The notes: generated by a model from the letters alone, not told the origin. Shown: positions 32,769-45,152, counted from the first letter of the stretch. The stretch is 64,000 nucleotides of DNA from Chamaelirium japonicum (GCA_947650365.1 OX393552.1:17660775-17724774); one strand, 5' to 3'. Translations and numbers: made by a program.

Positions 32769-35700
32769 CTAGAAAGAACTCGACTCCATCGAGTGGATGT
32801 CCAGCTGCTGTATGAGGTCGGGTCGCTGTGCTCGCAACTGTCGCTCCTCCACCCAGGTACAGTCTGAAAGTGGCCTGCCTACCCACCGAACAAGGAACCG
32901 TCGGAAGACACCGCGGCGGGTAGCAAGCTCTCTGACGTCAACGATCTCCTGTATCTGCTCTGTCTCATCCCGCTGCGCATCTGAGAACGGAATCTGTGGC
33001 GCTGAAGGCGTGTCTGGCCGGTCTCCGTGAAAAGGGAACAACTCTGAGATGTTGAAGATCGGCGATGTCGGCATGTCATCTGGTAAGTCCAGCAGGTAAG
33101 CATTGGGTCCCAACGCTCTGAGAACGCGGAAGGGCCCAAACTTCCTCTGGCTCAGTTTCCCATAAGAACCGGTGGGAAACCGCTCTCTGCGAAAGTAGGC
33201 GAGGACCCAGTCCCCTGGCTGAAAAGTGCTCTCGCGCCTGTGTGAATCCGCGCTTGCCTTATACCTGGCATTGCTTTCCCTCAGTTTCTCAAGCGACTCC
33301 CGCTGTACAGTCTTGATGTGTTCAAGGAAGTCATCAGCATCAGCACTCGCAGGACCTGTAGGCGGTAGGGCAGTTCTATCCAAGAAATGGGGAATAACAT
33401 GGCCATAGACGATTTCAAAGGGGGTTTTACCTACTGAGCGATTAATTGAACTATTATATGCGAATTCAGCTTGTGGTAAAACTACATCCCACTGTTTAGG
33501 TCTTTCACCAGCTAGACATCGAAGCATATCCCCTAGACTACGGTTGACAACCTCTGTTTGTCCATCAGTTTGAGGGTGATACGCGCTACTGTATTGAAGT
33601 TTAGTTCCTAGCTTTGACCAAAGAGTACGCCAAAAGTGGCTCAGAAATCTAGTGTCCCTATCAGATGTAAATGACCTTGGAATGCCATGCAGACGAACAA
33701 CTTCCCTAAAGAATAACTCAGCTACATGAGATGCATCAGAAGTTTTCCTACATGGTATGAAATGTGCCATTTTTGAAAATCGGTCTACAACCACAAAGAT
33801 TGAATCAACGCGCCGAAGTGTTCGGGGTAGACCTACAATGAAATCCATGGTGATATCCTCCCAAGGGCGAGCAGGGATCGGCAGAGGGATGTACAAACCT
33901 GTGTTCTGCTTTCTGCCTTTGAACATTTGACAGGTTCGACATCGTTGCACAAACTTGACGACGTCTTTTCTTAAGTGAGGCCAAAAGTAGCGTCGCTCCA
34001 CTGACTCAATTGTTTTGGTTTGGCCAAAATGACCTCCCAAATTACTTCCGTGCAAGTCGTGGATTAACGTATCTCGAAAAGATTCATTAGGACCTTCATC
34101 AGAGACGGTCCCTTCATGGGTATTCTGAACAAGACTCTCGCGCAGGGAACACTCAGGGATGCACAGGCGGGTTCCACGGAACAAGAATCCCTCTTGGATC
34201 ATATAGGAGGCCGTGGGATCAGTGCCCGTTTCTTGACAGGATTCCCAGATGGGACCAAAGTACGGATCAGTCGCGTACATGGATTTCAGTGCTTCAAAAG
34301 AAACAACGACGGGCTGTAAAGTGACTAGTATCAGACCTCGTCGACTCAAAGCATCAACAGCTTTATTCAGGACCCCAGCTTTATACCTGAGGTTGAACGT
34401 GTACTCTTGCAAGAAATTGGACCACTTAGCATGCCGCTGGTTCAAGCTACGCTGAGATTTCAAATAGCGAAGCGCTTCGTGGTCAGAATTGAGCACAAAT
34501 TCTCGTTGGATCAAGTAATGCCTCCAGTGCTTGAGGGCTTGAACAACCGCGTAAAACTCAATGTCGTATGTCGAGTAATTCAAACGCGCGGCGTTCAGCT
34601 TTTCGCTGAAGAATGTGACGGGACGTCCCTCTTGACTAAGGACTGCTCCTATCCCGACGTGAGAGGCATCACAGTCAATCTCAAAGACTTTCTCAAAGTT
34701 TGGGAGTGCTAAAACTGGAGCACTCATCATTTTGGTCTTGATGAGATCGAACTCGCTTCAACTTCGGGGGTCCAAAGGAAACCACCCTTCTTCATACAAT
34801 TCGTGAGAGGTGCGATGACGGAACTAAAGTTCTTAATGAATCTGCGGTAAAAGGACGCTAGACCATGGAACCGTCGCACATCACTAACGTTCTGGGGAAC
34901 GGGCCAAGATTTGATGGCTTCGACCTTCTCTGGATCGACCCGTATCCCTTCGGAGCACACGATGTAGCCTAGAAAGGTCAAGCTGTCTGTTAGAAAAGTA
35001 CACTTCTTCAGATGGATGTACAGCTTGTCTTTCCTAAGCGTTTTCAGAACCTCTCGCAGGTGCCCGACATGCTGTTTAGGTGTCGTACTATAGATAAGAG
35101 TGTCATCAAAGTATACGACAACAAACTTCCCTATGAACGGTCTGAGCACCTGATTCATGAACCTCATAAAGGTACTGGGTGCATTTGACAGACCAAATGG
35201 CATTACTAGCCATTCATACAGTCCTTCCCGGGTCTTAAAGGCAGTTTTCCATTCGTCACCGGGTCGTACTCGGATCTGGTGGTAACCGCTACGAAGATCA
35301 ATCTTTGAAAAGATTTTCGCGCCATGTAGCATATCAAGCATATCATCCAATCGGGGAATCGGAAATCTATACTTGACCGTTATTCGATTAATGGCACGGC
35401 AATCTATGCACATTCTCCATGTCCCGTCCTTCTTGGGAGTTAGGAGTGCCGGTACTGCGCATGGACTCATGCTCTCTTGAATTAGTCCCTTTTGCAGTAA
35501 CTCGGTAACCTGTCGACGCATCTCCTCATATTCAGACGGACTCATTCGGTAGTGAGGAAGGTGGGGTAGCGTCGCTCCTGGGACTAGGTCAACGCAATGT
35601 TGAATGTCCCGCAGAGGTGGAAGTCCTTCAGGTAGTTCCTCTGGGATGAGATCCTTGAAGTCTTCAAGTAGGACTTGAATCTCATGAGGAATGCTAGGGC

Positions 35701-37771
35701 CCTCTGTGGCTTCTTTGGCTACTAGGAAAAAGATGGAGCGAGATTTCCTAAGCTCATCTTCGAAACAAGCTTGGGTCAGCAATGTTGGCAGGGCTTTCGG
35801 TTTCTCTTTTGGCAACTTAGGGGTGACGGTTGGGGGTGTCGGCTCACTAGAAATTGGCTTCAGGGGCTCCCTCTGCGGCACTAAGGTGATATTATAGTCA
35901 TCCTTGCAGAAGGAGTAAGTATTCTTCTCCCCATCATGTGTCGTCTTTCTGTCATACTGCCACGGGCGGCCCAACAGAATGTGACAAATGCCCAAGGGCG
36001 CCACGTCACACCAAACAGCTTCCTTATACATCTTGCCGATGGTGTATTCAACTAAGCATCGCTCTTTGATAGCGACATCTGACCCTTTCTTAAACCAAGA
36101 CAAGTTGTATGGCTTAACCAGCTTCTCTGTCTTGAGCCCTAACTTATCGACCATGATCTGAGCGACCAGGTTCTCGGTACTACCACTGTCTATGATGAGG
36201 ACGCAATGCCTCCCCTTTGATGTGCAAGTGGTGTGGAAGATGTTCCTTCTAAGCCATCGATCTGGCTCGGGAGCTTTTGGGGTCGACAAAACTCGGTGCA
36301 TGACTAGTGCATGCGTTGCCTCGTCAGCTTCAGCGATGACGTCATGTGTCTCGTCATCCTCCTGATATTCAACATCCCTAGGATCATCATCATGCCCTTC
36401 TTCAGCCATGTTGTTCAGGGTTTCCTCAGTTGGCTCTTCACCTTCTGTCAGATGGGTCTGAGGTCTCCTTTTTGGGCATTGGGCGATGAGGTGTCCTACT
36501 TCTCCACACTCGAAGCATTTATAAGTCGCTCCGGGTAGTCGACTTCCTATGGCACCACACTCACGACTTGATTGTTCAACCCGGCCAGGGGGTTGATTGG
36601 CTCTTGATGGAGTTGTAGTCGGAGTGGGAACAGGTGGGGTGACTCTAGCAGGGGGTGCTCCTTTTCCAGCTGAAGGGGCACCTGGGGCCACTCTAGGGGC
36701 AACCTCTCTCCTAAAGGCTCGTTGCTGAATTTTCTCAGCCTTGAGAGCTTGCCTAGACGCTTCCGTCACAGTGAGGATGGTCTGCATTGCGAGCGCATCC
36801 TGAATTTGGTAGTGCAACCCTGAGACGTAGCGTGCAGCTTTCTGTTCATCGTCTTCCGGGATGGCATTACGAGTGGTCAGGATGTCAAACTCTTCAGTGT
36901 ACTCCTATACGCTTCGATTGCCTTGTTTCAGGCTAAGCAACCTCTGGTACAGCGTGGTACGGTAGTCAGGAGGGAGGTACTTCAGTCGCATTTTGTCCCG
37001 CATTTTGGCCCACGTTGCGACCTTTTGCTTCCCTTTCCTAAGGCGACTCGTTTGTAACTCTCGCCACCAAACTAAAGCGGCTCCTTTCAGTTTCGTTGCC
37101 ACGAGTTTGACTTTTCGATCATCGGGGAGATCTCTCCAATCAAAGAAGTGCTCGACGCTATCTATCCAGTCAAGGAATGCGTCAGCGTCATGGCTTCCCT
37201 TAAAGTCATCGATGTCAACTCGGACTCCGTATCCTTGGGATCTCTCAAGGGCTCGCACCAGACGCTCCTCTATGCCGTGCTGATCGCGCACATGTTGCTC
37301 TCAAGGGTTTCTAGGACGACCGAACTGAACGTACTCTCGTTCAAAGTCCACGTCGGACTCATCCAACTCAGCTTCAGACTCAGGAGGTGACTCAAGATAG
37401 TCATCCCGATTTCGCTCGTGCGGCTGGTATCGGTTGGGGTGCTGAGGTAGTGCTTGGTTCTGGTTCCGAGGTGGGTTTGGAATTGGATTTTGATTTTGAC
37501 CCTGGTCTCGGTCTTGCTCTTCGACCCTATGACCCTCAGCATGCAGATCAGTTTCTGCCCCTCCCGGGTCCTCTGCGACCGGTCGGGTATTAGGGTTAAC
37601 GCCTCTATCTTGTAACAGCAATCCTAGTCTGTCCGTGATCTCTTGCAACAAGGTTGTATGTCGATCCAAAGTATTTTGGGTCGCTTCTTGCCAAGCACCA
37701 CGAGGTTGTGGTCCCCGAGGGAACCGTCCTCGATTCCGGGCATCCCGGTGCAGATGGGTACGATCAGCCAT
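32769..37771 (-). pseudogene. G1 Gag-Pol polyprotein with two nonsense codons and one frameshift
   Basis: Gag starts at 37771 (MADRTHLHRD). It has the FLDWIDSVEHFFDWRDLP core and a CFECGEVGHLIAQC zinc knuckle. Pol follows: protease IIDSGSTENL, RT (RFPIPRLDDMLDML and YFDDTLIYS), RNase H ([17 protein letters not shown]), and the integrase H2C2 finger ending CRTCQ. Integrase acidic motifs are [17 protein letters not shown] and QTEVVNRSL. The C-terminal GVFRRFLVRWVGRPLSDCTW block resembles a chromodomain. Lesions against G3 are TGA at 37301-37303 (for AGA), TAG at 36905-36907 (for CAG), and a 1-bp deletion near 34751. The element otherwise has all genes of an autonomous chromovirus. Confidence 0.93.
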
Positions 37772-37943
37772 GGGTGATTATGAGAGATGCCGATGTTTCA
37801 CACGATATAATCCTAACACTTAATGCAAATCAAGCACGCAAGATGATGCCTATGCAAAATCAGCAAAGATGAAGATGGCGTTTGCTGAAATTTCAGCACT
37901 CAAAAGAAACCCGAACAGGTTCTTTCGAGCTCTGATACCAACT

Positions 37944-39322
37944 TGATGCAGGCACCAATAAGGCACACTACAATCCTGAACCCTTTCAGGGTTTTCTTTG
38001 GTCAATGACTAGGGTTTAGTTATCAATATAGCGCAATAAGCCTCAAAAGGACAGCAAACAAAGTTATCTCACGCAGTTCTAAAATTCTATGCCGTCGACA
38101 TTAAGCAGGATTAAGATTTAAACAATAGAAACACAATATTCTCACAAAACAGATTTCAGCATATAAAAGGATTAATTCGCAGCAGTAAATATTGCAATAA
38201 AACAATAGGCTTGCATCAGATTTTCATAAAGAAAAGGGCTACAGATGCTTGCTAGGGTTACCGACAGACGATAGATAGCGAATCTAATAAATAGGCACAA
38301 TTATGGCTTCAACTAGCGATAAAAAAAAATGATGACGGCTGCGATGCGGAGCGGAGGCAATGGAAACGAATGGAAAATGATGCGGATGCGAGGGAAAAGA
38401 TAAGGAAAAGAAAAGATACTGCCTGGGTTTCCCGCCGTGGGTCGATTGCGAGGATACGCCGATGATCCCGCACACGGAGCAAGGCCGGACGTCGGGAGAA
38501 GCCGGATCCTTCGGAAAAACTGCACCAAGGCCTTCACGAGGCGAAGTCGCGGAAGCGGCGATGATCGGGGACTCGAGTCTCACCCGGAAGCACTCACGAA
38601 GAGGCACAAGTTCAGCAATTCTTCAAATCTGAATTCTCTTTTCTTCTTCATCTTTTTGTAGGCTAGGGTTTTGTTTTGGATGGCTCAGATCAAATGCTAA
38701 TTAGGCTTAGAGGGTGTGGATGCAAGGGATCAAGAAAGGCAAGAAAAGAGAGAGAAATAAGGGAGAGAAGAGAGGAACGGCCAAAGGGTGGGGCCGGCTT
38801 TGCTACCCGCGCGGACAAGGAGGGGGGGGGGGGCGTTCGGTTCACGGGAAAGAAAGAAAGGAAGGGGGCGGTATTGCTATAGATGCCCTATTGAGCTTAA
38901 GATAAGCCCATTTAACTCCCTACTGAAGCCCATATGTGCCACGTCATCAAAATTATGTTATTTCGCCATCTAACCGTCGGTTTCGAGATCTAATCTCGTC
39001 CGTCGGTACCCCGCAAACACACGCACCCATAATTTTATTAATATTATGCTGAAACTCACCCGAGAAGACCCGGATTCAATCCGAAAAGCCCCCGGATGAG
39101 ATCATGGACATCCCCCATGAACTGGGCAAGAACAGAAATACAACTAAATGCTGAAATAAGGCCAAAAACAGGAAAAAATGGCCAAAAACTGAAACAAACG
39201 ACTAATAAACCCCAAACGGTTAATGTCATCCAAACAATAAATAAAAATGACAGTAAATAAATGTCTCTGATGATGATCTGAAGATGCGGCGATGATCCGA
39301 TGACGCTGATCATGCTGCATCA
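37944..39322 (-). repeat. G1 5' LTR
   Basis: This 1379-bp LTR is the uninterrupted partner of the 3' copy, and it proves the MITE empty site. It contains several aaccctag telo-box motifs, a G-rich run near 38821-38832 (antisense) and a conserved gcccatatgtgccacgtcat segment. Confidence 0.95.
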
Positions 39323-39346
39323 CATATTCATCCCATCATTCACACC
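39323..39346. other. 24-bp genomic spacer between G1 and G2
   Basis: It starts with the G1 duplication CATAT and ends with cacac, presumably one copy of the G2 duplication. Two family members in the same orientation are separated by only this. Confidence 0.8.
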
Positions 39347-40729
39347 TGATGCAGGCACCGATAAGGCACACTACAATCCTAAGCCCTTTTAGGGTTTTCT
39401 TTGGTCAATAACTAGGGTTTAGTTGTCAATATAGCGTCATACGCCTCAAAAGGACAGCAAGCAGGAGTTATCTCACGCAGAATTAAAAGGACTATGCATT
39501 CAACATAAAGCAGATTTCAGATCTAACATTAAGATGCAATAATATCACAACGAATAGAATTCAGTATATAAAAGATTAAATCGCAGCAGTAAATATTGAA
39601 AGTTAAAGGCAGATTTGCATCAGATTTTATAAAAGAAAAGGTCTACGGATGCTTGCAGAGGTGACCGACAGACTAAAGATAACAAATCAGATGATTAGGC
39701 ATATTTTTAAGGCTTCAACTAGCGATGAAATGGATGATGATGGCTGCGATGCGGAGCGGAGGCAATGAAACAAATGGAAACGTTGCGAATGCGAGGGGAA
39801 AATAAAGAAAAGAAAAGATACTGCCTGGGGTTTCCTGCCGTGGGTCGATTGCGAGGATGCGCCGACGATCCCGCACACGGAGCAAGGCCGGACGTCGGGA
39901 GAAGCCGGAACCTTCGGAAAACCAACACCGAGGCCTTCACGAGGCGAAGTCGTGGAAGCAGCTAGGGTCGGGGACACGAGTCTCGCCCGGAAGCACTCAC
40001 AAAGAGGCACCAAATTTCAGCAATGATCAGAACTGAATTCTTCTTTTTCGTTCATTTTTTTGTAGAGCTAGGGTTTTGTTTTGATGGCCAAGATCAAAGG
40101 ATAATAGGGTTTGGATGGTGGTGATGCAAGGGCTAAGAAAGGCAAGGAAAAGTGAGGAAAACAAGGGAAAGAAGAGAGAGAAAAGAGAGAGAACGGGAGG
40201 GGGTCGGGATGGCCTCGGGATCCGCGCGGGTAGGGGGCCGGTCGGTCGGTTTCACGGGAAAAGAGAAAGGGGGGGCGGTAATCTGAATAGAAGCCCTATT
40301 GGGCTTAAGATAAGCCCACTTAAGCCCTAATTGAAGCCCATATGTGCCACGTCATCTAATTTGAGTTATTTCGTCATCTAACCGTCGGTTTCGAGATATA
40401 ATCTCGTCCGTCGGTACCCCGCAAACACACGCACCCATAATTTTATTAATATCATGCAGAAACTCACCCGAGAAGACCCGGATTCAATCCGAAAAGCCCT
40501 CGGATGAGATCATGGACATCCCCCATGAACTGGGCAAGAACATAAATAAACCTAAGTGCTGAAATAAGGCCAAAAACATGGGAAAATGACCAAAAGTCTG
40601 AAATAATGGCTAGCAAGTCTCAAACGAATAATGTCCTCCAAGCATAATAATAAAACGATAGTTAATAAGATCTCTGGCGATGATCTGACGATACGGCGAT
40701 GATCTGATGATGCTGATCATGTTGCATCA
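39347..40729 (-). repeat. G2 3' LTR
   Basis: A 1383-bp LTR colinear with G1 and G3 LTRs but with many more substitutions and small indels. On the minus strand it begins TGATGCAACATGATCAGC and ends GGTGCCTGCATCA. Confidence 0.92.
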
Positions 40730-40740
40730 ACTCCCCCGGA

Positions 40741-41387
40741 CTAGAAAGAACTCGACTCCGTCGAGTGGACGTCCAGCTGCTGTACGAGGTCGGGCCGCTG
40801 TGCTCGCAACTGTCGCTCCTCCACCCAGGTACAGTCTGAAAGTGGCCTGCCTACCCACCGAACAAGGAACCGTCGGAAGACACCGCGGCGGGTAGCAAGC
40901 TCTCTGACATCAACGATCTCCTGTATCTGCTCTGTCTCGTCCCGCTGTGCATCTGAAAAAGGAATATGTGGCGCTGAAGGCGTATCCGGCCGGTCTCCGT
41001 GGAAAGGGAATAACTCTGAGATGTTGAAGATCGGCGATGTCGGCATGTCATCTGGTAAGTCCAGCAGGTAAGCATTGGGTCCCAACGCTCGGAGAACGCG
41101 GAAGGGCCCAAACTTCCTCTGGCTCAGCTTCCCATAAGAACCTGTGGGAAACCGCTCTCTGCGAAAGTAGACGAGGACCCAGTCCCCTGGCTGAAAAGTG
41201 CTCTCGCGCCTGTGTAAATCTGCGCTTGGCTTATACCTGGCGTTGCTTTCCCTCAGTTTCTCAAGCGACTCCCGTTGTACAGCCTTGATGTGTTCAAGGA
41301 ATTCATCGGCATCAGCACTCACTGGACCTGTAGGCGGTAAGGCAGTTCTATCCAGGAAATGGGGAATAACATGGCCATAGACAATTT
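40741..41387 (-). pseudogene. G2 pol, C-terminal segment (chromodomain end)
   Basis: The open frame encodes the last ~215 residues of pol: HVIPHFLDRTALPPTG, the PTSPIFNISELFPF segment, and the FLVRWVGRPLSDCTWVEE chromodomain-like block, with the stop at 40741. It is separated from the rest of integrase by the LINE. TSD copy 1 of the LINE is 41375-41387. Confidence 0.92.
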
Positions 41388-41486
41388 TGAGAAAACCCTC
41401 TCAGTGTATGAGAGGGGGTTCGGCCTAGACCCCTACCAGTCCATTAAAAAGAGCAAAGGAAAAACTTACAGCCAAGAGAGCAAAAA
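41388..41486 (-). other. LINE 3' UTR with terminal stem-loop
   Basis: On the sense (minus) strand, CCCTCTCA and TGAGAGGG form an 8-bp perfect stem with a 5-nt loop (+ positions 41396-41403 and 41409-41416). It lies 8 bases from the end of the element, followed by TTTTCTCA. There is no poly(A) tail. Plant and other LINEs whose RT reads a 3' structure end in this way. Confidence 0.7.
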
Positions 41487-44400
41487 TCAAAAAAGGTTAC
41501 AAATAATGCTGTCGAGTTGTTCGAGCTTCTTCCCTTGAAGGACCACTTTCCATTGCAGCAATCTCCTCTTGATAGCCAACCGAACCTGGCCTAGCGACAT
41601 TTTGGTCTTACGGAAAATCCTGTTGTTGCGTTCAATCCAGATACTCCAGCAAACAGCCATAACTAGGAAGTCCCAGCTGTGACGCAAGCGATTCTTAATT
41701 CTCTTCTTCCTCCAAACTGTCCACATCGAAAAAACAGAACCTGGGGTCCCTCTGATCTTCATACCTCTCTTTAAGTGGTCCCAGATTCCCTTAGAAAAAG
41801 GGCAGTGAATAAAGAGGTGGTTCGTATCTTCTTTGGCCTGATCGCAAAGCACACACGTTGTGTCAGAAATGTTGGTGTTCCCCCTGTTTTGAAGGTTGGC
41901 TCTCGTAAGAAGCTTCTTTTTGGTCATCAACCACATGAATATGCGGATCTTCAGAGGCACTCTAGACTTCCAAAGATGATTGGCTATCGGACAGATAACA
42001 CCCCCCTTGTTGATGAAGTTGTAGAAGGATTTAGAAGAGAACCTGCCTGAGGACGACAAACGCCAAGTGACCTCATCTTCCTCTTCATTAACGGAGAGCA
42101 GCTGCAATAGGTTCTCCAATTCCCTCACTTGGTAGAGGAGGAAGTCTGGAATGTTCCGTCGGAATTTAATGCTCCAGATAGTCCTATTGTCTCGAAGGAC
42201 ACACTGTGATCTAACAGAGCAAGACTTCGACCAAGCGAGCTCATACAGATCCGGGTACCAGTTCTTCAGACAGCCTTCGACTAACCACCTGTCTTCCCAA
42301 AAGAGAGTGGACTTCCCGTTATGGATAACCAAATTAGTACCACATTTGTAGATATTACCAATTCGCTGAATGCCCTTCCAAAACGGAGAGATTTTGCCGG
42401 AAGCTCTACTTCTCGTCTGCAAAGGCTTGAAGCGTTTGAAATACCGACCCCTGATCACAGCGCTCCAGATGTCTCCTTGATCTCGTTGGAGTCTCCACCA
42501 CCACTTACCCAATAGAGCTTTGTTGTGATCAGCAAGGTTGATGACTCCCAAGCCCCCTTCTTCTCTGGACTTGCAGACCGCGCCCCAATTAACAAGATGG
42601 TAAGCTTTGGAGTTAGGATCAGCTCCCTTCCAAAGGAAGCGGCTTCGGATGGTATCAATTTTCTTAATCACCCACTTAGGCATTAAGAAGAAGGAGGAAT
42701 GATACGAGGGGATAAGGGTCAGGACAGCATTGACCAGAGTCAATCTGCCTCCTAAAGAGAGATGCTTCCCCTGCCAACCCATAAGTCTAGATTCCACACG
42801 CTCAATAACTTTGAACCAGTCACTCCTGAGAAGTCTCGCTGAAGACAAAGGAAGGCCGAGATACTTGGTAGGAAGAGAGTCTTGTTTACAGTTAAGAATA
42901 GCCGAGAGGGAAGGTGCCAAAGCTGTATTCTCCCCCAGATAGAAGAGAGAGGTCTTAGAAAAATTAATCTTCAGACCTGAAACGATTTCCAACGAATAGA
43001 GGAGGATCTTCAACAAACTGACCTGATCCTTCTTCGCTTTGCAGAAGATGATCGTGTCATCTGCGAAATGCAGGTTAGCTGTCTTCCAAGAGCCATTTCC
43101 TATACCTTCAATGAATCCTCTTGTTTCCACTCTTTTGAGCATAGAGTCAAAAACATCCATAGCAAGGATAAACAGAAAAGGGGAGAGTGGGCAGCCTTGT
43201 TTCACTCCTCGGCCAGCTTTGAATTGCTTCCCAGCATTCCCATTCACCAGGCAGGAAAGAGTAGATGTGGAAAGACAGTTCCAGATCCAATTAAGCCATC
43301 TGTCTGAGAACCCTTTAGCTTTCAGCGTGTTGAGAATAAAGCTCCATTTAAGTCTATCAAAGGCTTTCTCGAAGTCTATCTTCAAGATGATGCCTTCTTC
43401 TTTATGCTCTTTCAAGTGGAAAATCAGCTCTTGAGCAGTAGCAACGCTGTCTAAAATGAATCGGCCTTTGATGAAGGCTGATTGGCTTCTGTAGACTAGC
43501 TTGTCAAGGTTGTCGGCAAGACGATTGGCAAGAATCTTAGCCACTATCTTGTACACGCAATTCGCCAAACTGATCGGACGGAAGTCGCCAATCGACTCCG
43601 CTCCAGATTTCTTCGGAATCAAGGTCACCCAGGCGTAGTTCAAGCTGTGCAGGGAAATATTATGATTGAAGAAGTCAAACAGAATTCTGCAGAGGTCTCT
43701 TCTAATGGTCTCCCAGAAGCGCTGATAGAAGAGCATGGGGAGCCCATCCGGCCCCGGTGCTCCCTCAGCCTTCATCCCAAAAACCGCCTTCTCGAAATCC
43801 TCTTCAGTGAAAGGTCTGTCAAGTTCGACAGGAGACTCTAGCTTCAGGGTCTCCAACGTATCCCAGTCTAGAGTGGCAACATCGATTCCATCTCTTTTGA
43901 AGTAATTCTGGAAATGGTCAGAAATCCGACGACTGATCTCGACCTGGGAGGTCCAACATCGGTCTCCCTCTTTGATTGTGTGAATAGTGTTCCGTCGCCG
44001 ACCCGAGTTCGCTACTTTGTGGAAGAAGGCCGTGTTGCTGTCACCAAGCTTAATCCATTTGTCTCGAGATCTTTGCTGCCACATGATCTCTTCTTGCACA
44101 AGCGTTCTCCGCAAATCTTCCGTCCAGTTTGACTTCAGAACCCTCTCTGCATCAGAGATGGAATTCTGCTCTTCTTTCACTTCCAATTCGCCAATTCTTC
44201 TAAGCAGTTCCTTCTTCCTGGAAAGAACGTTCCCAAATTTCCTACGATCCCAGTCAGTGATCTTCAGCTTCACATGCCGGGTTTTCAGATTCCAGTTTCT
44301 AACCGAGTTGGAATTATCCTCAACTTCCGACCACCAGGAGTTAACTAGGGGCGCAAAATCTGGGTCCTCGAGCCACATTGCTTCGAACCGGAAGATCTTC

Positions 44401-45152
44401 TTCTTTCTGGTTATCTGAAGTTTAGTGTCCAGGAGAATAGGGGCGTGGTCGGATAAAAAAGCCGTCAGACCACATTGAGTAACTCCAGGATGGAGAGTCT
44501 CAAAATCATCAGAGATAAAGAAACGATCCAGTCTGGCGAACGTAGGGTTGTCCCGTTTGTTGCTCCAGGTAAACTTCCGGTTGTTCATCGGGAGGTCTAC
44601 CAGAGAGAGATCATCAATGAGGTTAGCAAAGTCTTCCATATCTGTACGCCTGCCCATAGCTCCACTTCTCTCAAAAGAAAACCGCGTGAGATTAAAGTCT
44701 CCTCCTAAGATCCACGGACCGGGAAAACGAACACGGATACTACGAATCTCAATCCAAAAAGCCTGCCGGAGCTGGTAATCAGTAGGACCATAGACATTAG
44801 TCACCACCAAGGAGGACCCAGACTGTTGATGCTTCAGAACAACCGAGATGCTAAAGACTCCAACGAACGAATCAAGCAAGGTAAAATCTGGTTCCTTCCA
44901 ACCGGTAATGATCCCTCCCGCGGATCCTACAGAATCTAGCCAAACCCAATTGCTAATTCTGCTCCCACCCATGGATTTAAGAAAGGAGGGTGAAGGATTA
45001 GCACATTTCGATTCTTGCAGGCAAATAATATCTATGTTCTGAGAAGTAATCTGGAGGTTAACCGCTTTGCGCTTCTCAATGTCGCCTAGGCCTCTAATAT
45101 TCCAAGAGAGAGTCTTCATCAAGCAGAAAAAACTCAGAAAAAAGCAGAACAA
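41487..45152 (-). CDS. LINE ORF2: AP-like endonuclease and reverse transcriptase
   Basis: There are 1221 codons without interruption. The first Met is at 45152, but the Met at residue 12 (MKTLSWNIRGLG) fits the domain start better. The endonuclease/phosphatase domain spans about residues 12-235 (WNIRGLG, ICLQESK, VTNVYGP, WILGGDFNLTRF, LSDHAPILLD). RT spans about 430-745 (GAPGPDGLP, IPKKSGAESIGDFRPISLAN, QSAFIKGRFILDS, KIDFEKAFDRLKW, GVKQGCPLSPFLF, HFADDTIIF). A zinc-binding RVT C-terminal domain is near 1035-1130 (LWKSRVPLKIRIFMWLM, CVLCDQAKEDTNHLFIHC). It nicks the target and primes reverse transcription there. It starts 13 bp after the ORF1 stop. Confidence 0.95.
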   Translation of the reverse strand: MFCFFLSFFCLMKTLSWNIRGLGDIEKRKAVNLQITSQNIDIICLQESKCANPSPSFLKSMGGSRISNWVWLDSVGSAGGIITGWKEPDFTLLDSFVGVFSISVVLKHQQSGSSLVVTNVYGPTDYQLRQAFWIEIRSIRVRFPGPWILGGDFNLTRFSFERSGAMGRRTDMEDFANLIDDLSLVDLPMNNRKFTWSNKRDNPTFARLDRFFISDDFETLHPGVTQCGLTAFLSDHAPILLDTKLQITRKKKIFRFEAMWLEDPDFAPLVNSWWSEVEDNSNSVRNWNLKTRHVKLKITDWDRRKFGNVLSRKKELLRRIGELEVKEEQNSISDAERVLKSNWTEDLRRTLVQEEIMWQQRSRDKWIKLGDSNTAFFHKVANSGRRRNTIHTIKEGDRCWTSQVEISRRISDHFQNYFKRDGIDVATLDWDTLETLKLESPVELDRPFTEEDFEKAVFGMKAEGAPGPDGLPMLFYQRFWETIRRDLCRILFDFFNHNISLHSLNYAWVTLIPKKSGAESIGDFRPISLANCVYKIVAKILANRLADNLDKLVYRSQSAFIKGRFILDSVATAQELIFHLKEHKEEGIILKIDFEKAFDRLKWSFILNTLKAKGFSDRWLNWIWNCLSTSTLSCLVNGNAGKQFKAGRGVKQGCPLSPFLFILAMDVFDSMLKRVETRGFIEGIGNGSWKTANLHFADDTIIFCKAKKDQVSLLKILLYSLEIVSGLKINFSKTSLFYLGENTALAPSLSAILNCKQDSLPTKYLGLPLSSARLLRSDWFKVIERVESRLMGWQGKHLSLGGRLTLVNAVLTLIPSYHSSFFLMPKWVIKKIDTIRSRFLWKGADPNSKAYHLVNWGAVCKSREEGGLGVINLADHNKALLGKWWWRLQRDQGDIWSAVIRGRYFKRFKPLQTRSRASGKISPFWKGIQRIGNIYKCGTNLVIHNGKSTLFWEDRWLVEGCLKNWYPDLYELAWSKSCSVRSQCVLRDNRTIWSIKFRRNIPDFLLYQVRELENLLQLLSVNEEEDEVTWRLSSSGRFSSKSFYNFINKGGVICPIANHLWKSRVPLKIRIFMWLMTKKKLLTRANLQNRGNTNISDTTCVLCDQAKEDTNHLFIHCPFSKGIWDHLKRGMKIRGTPGSVFSMWTVWRKKRIKNRLRHSWDFLVMAVCWSIWIERNNRIFRKTKMSLGQVRLAIKRRLLQWKVVLQGKKLEQLDSIICNLF

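Larger units (their letters stand above)
30427..39322 (-). mobile_element. G1: Ty3/gypsy chromovirus-like element, nearly intact
   Basis: The LTRs of about 1.38 kb (30427-32757, containing a MITE, and 37944-39322) differ by only about seven bases. The target duplication CATAT is perfect (30422-30426 and 39323-39327). On the minus strand, AGT plus the primer site TGGTATCAGAGC (rc of 37930-37941) follows the 5' LTR. The purine tract gtccgggggagt precedes the 3' LTR. The interior encodes gag and a pol with protease, RT, RNase H, integrase and a chromodomain-like tail, broken by a few point lesions. Confidence 0.95.
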
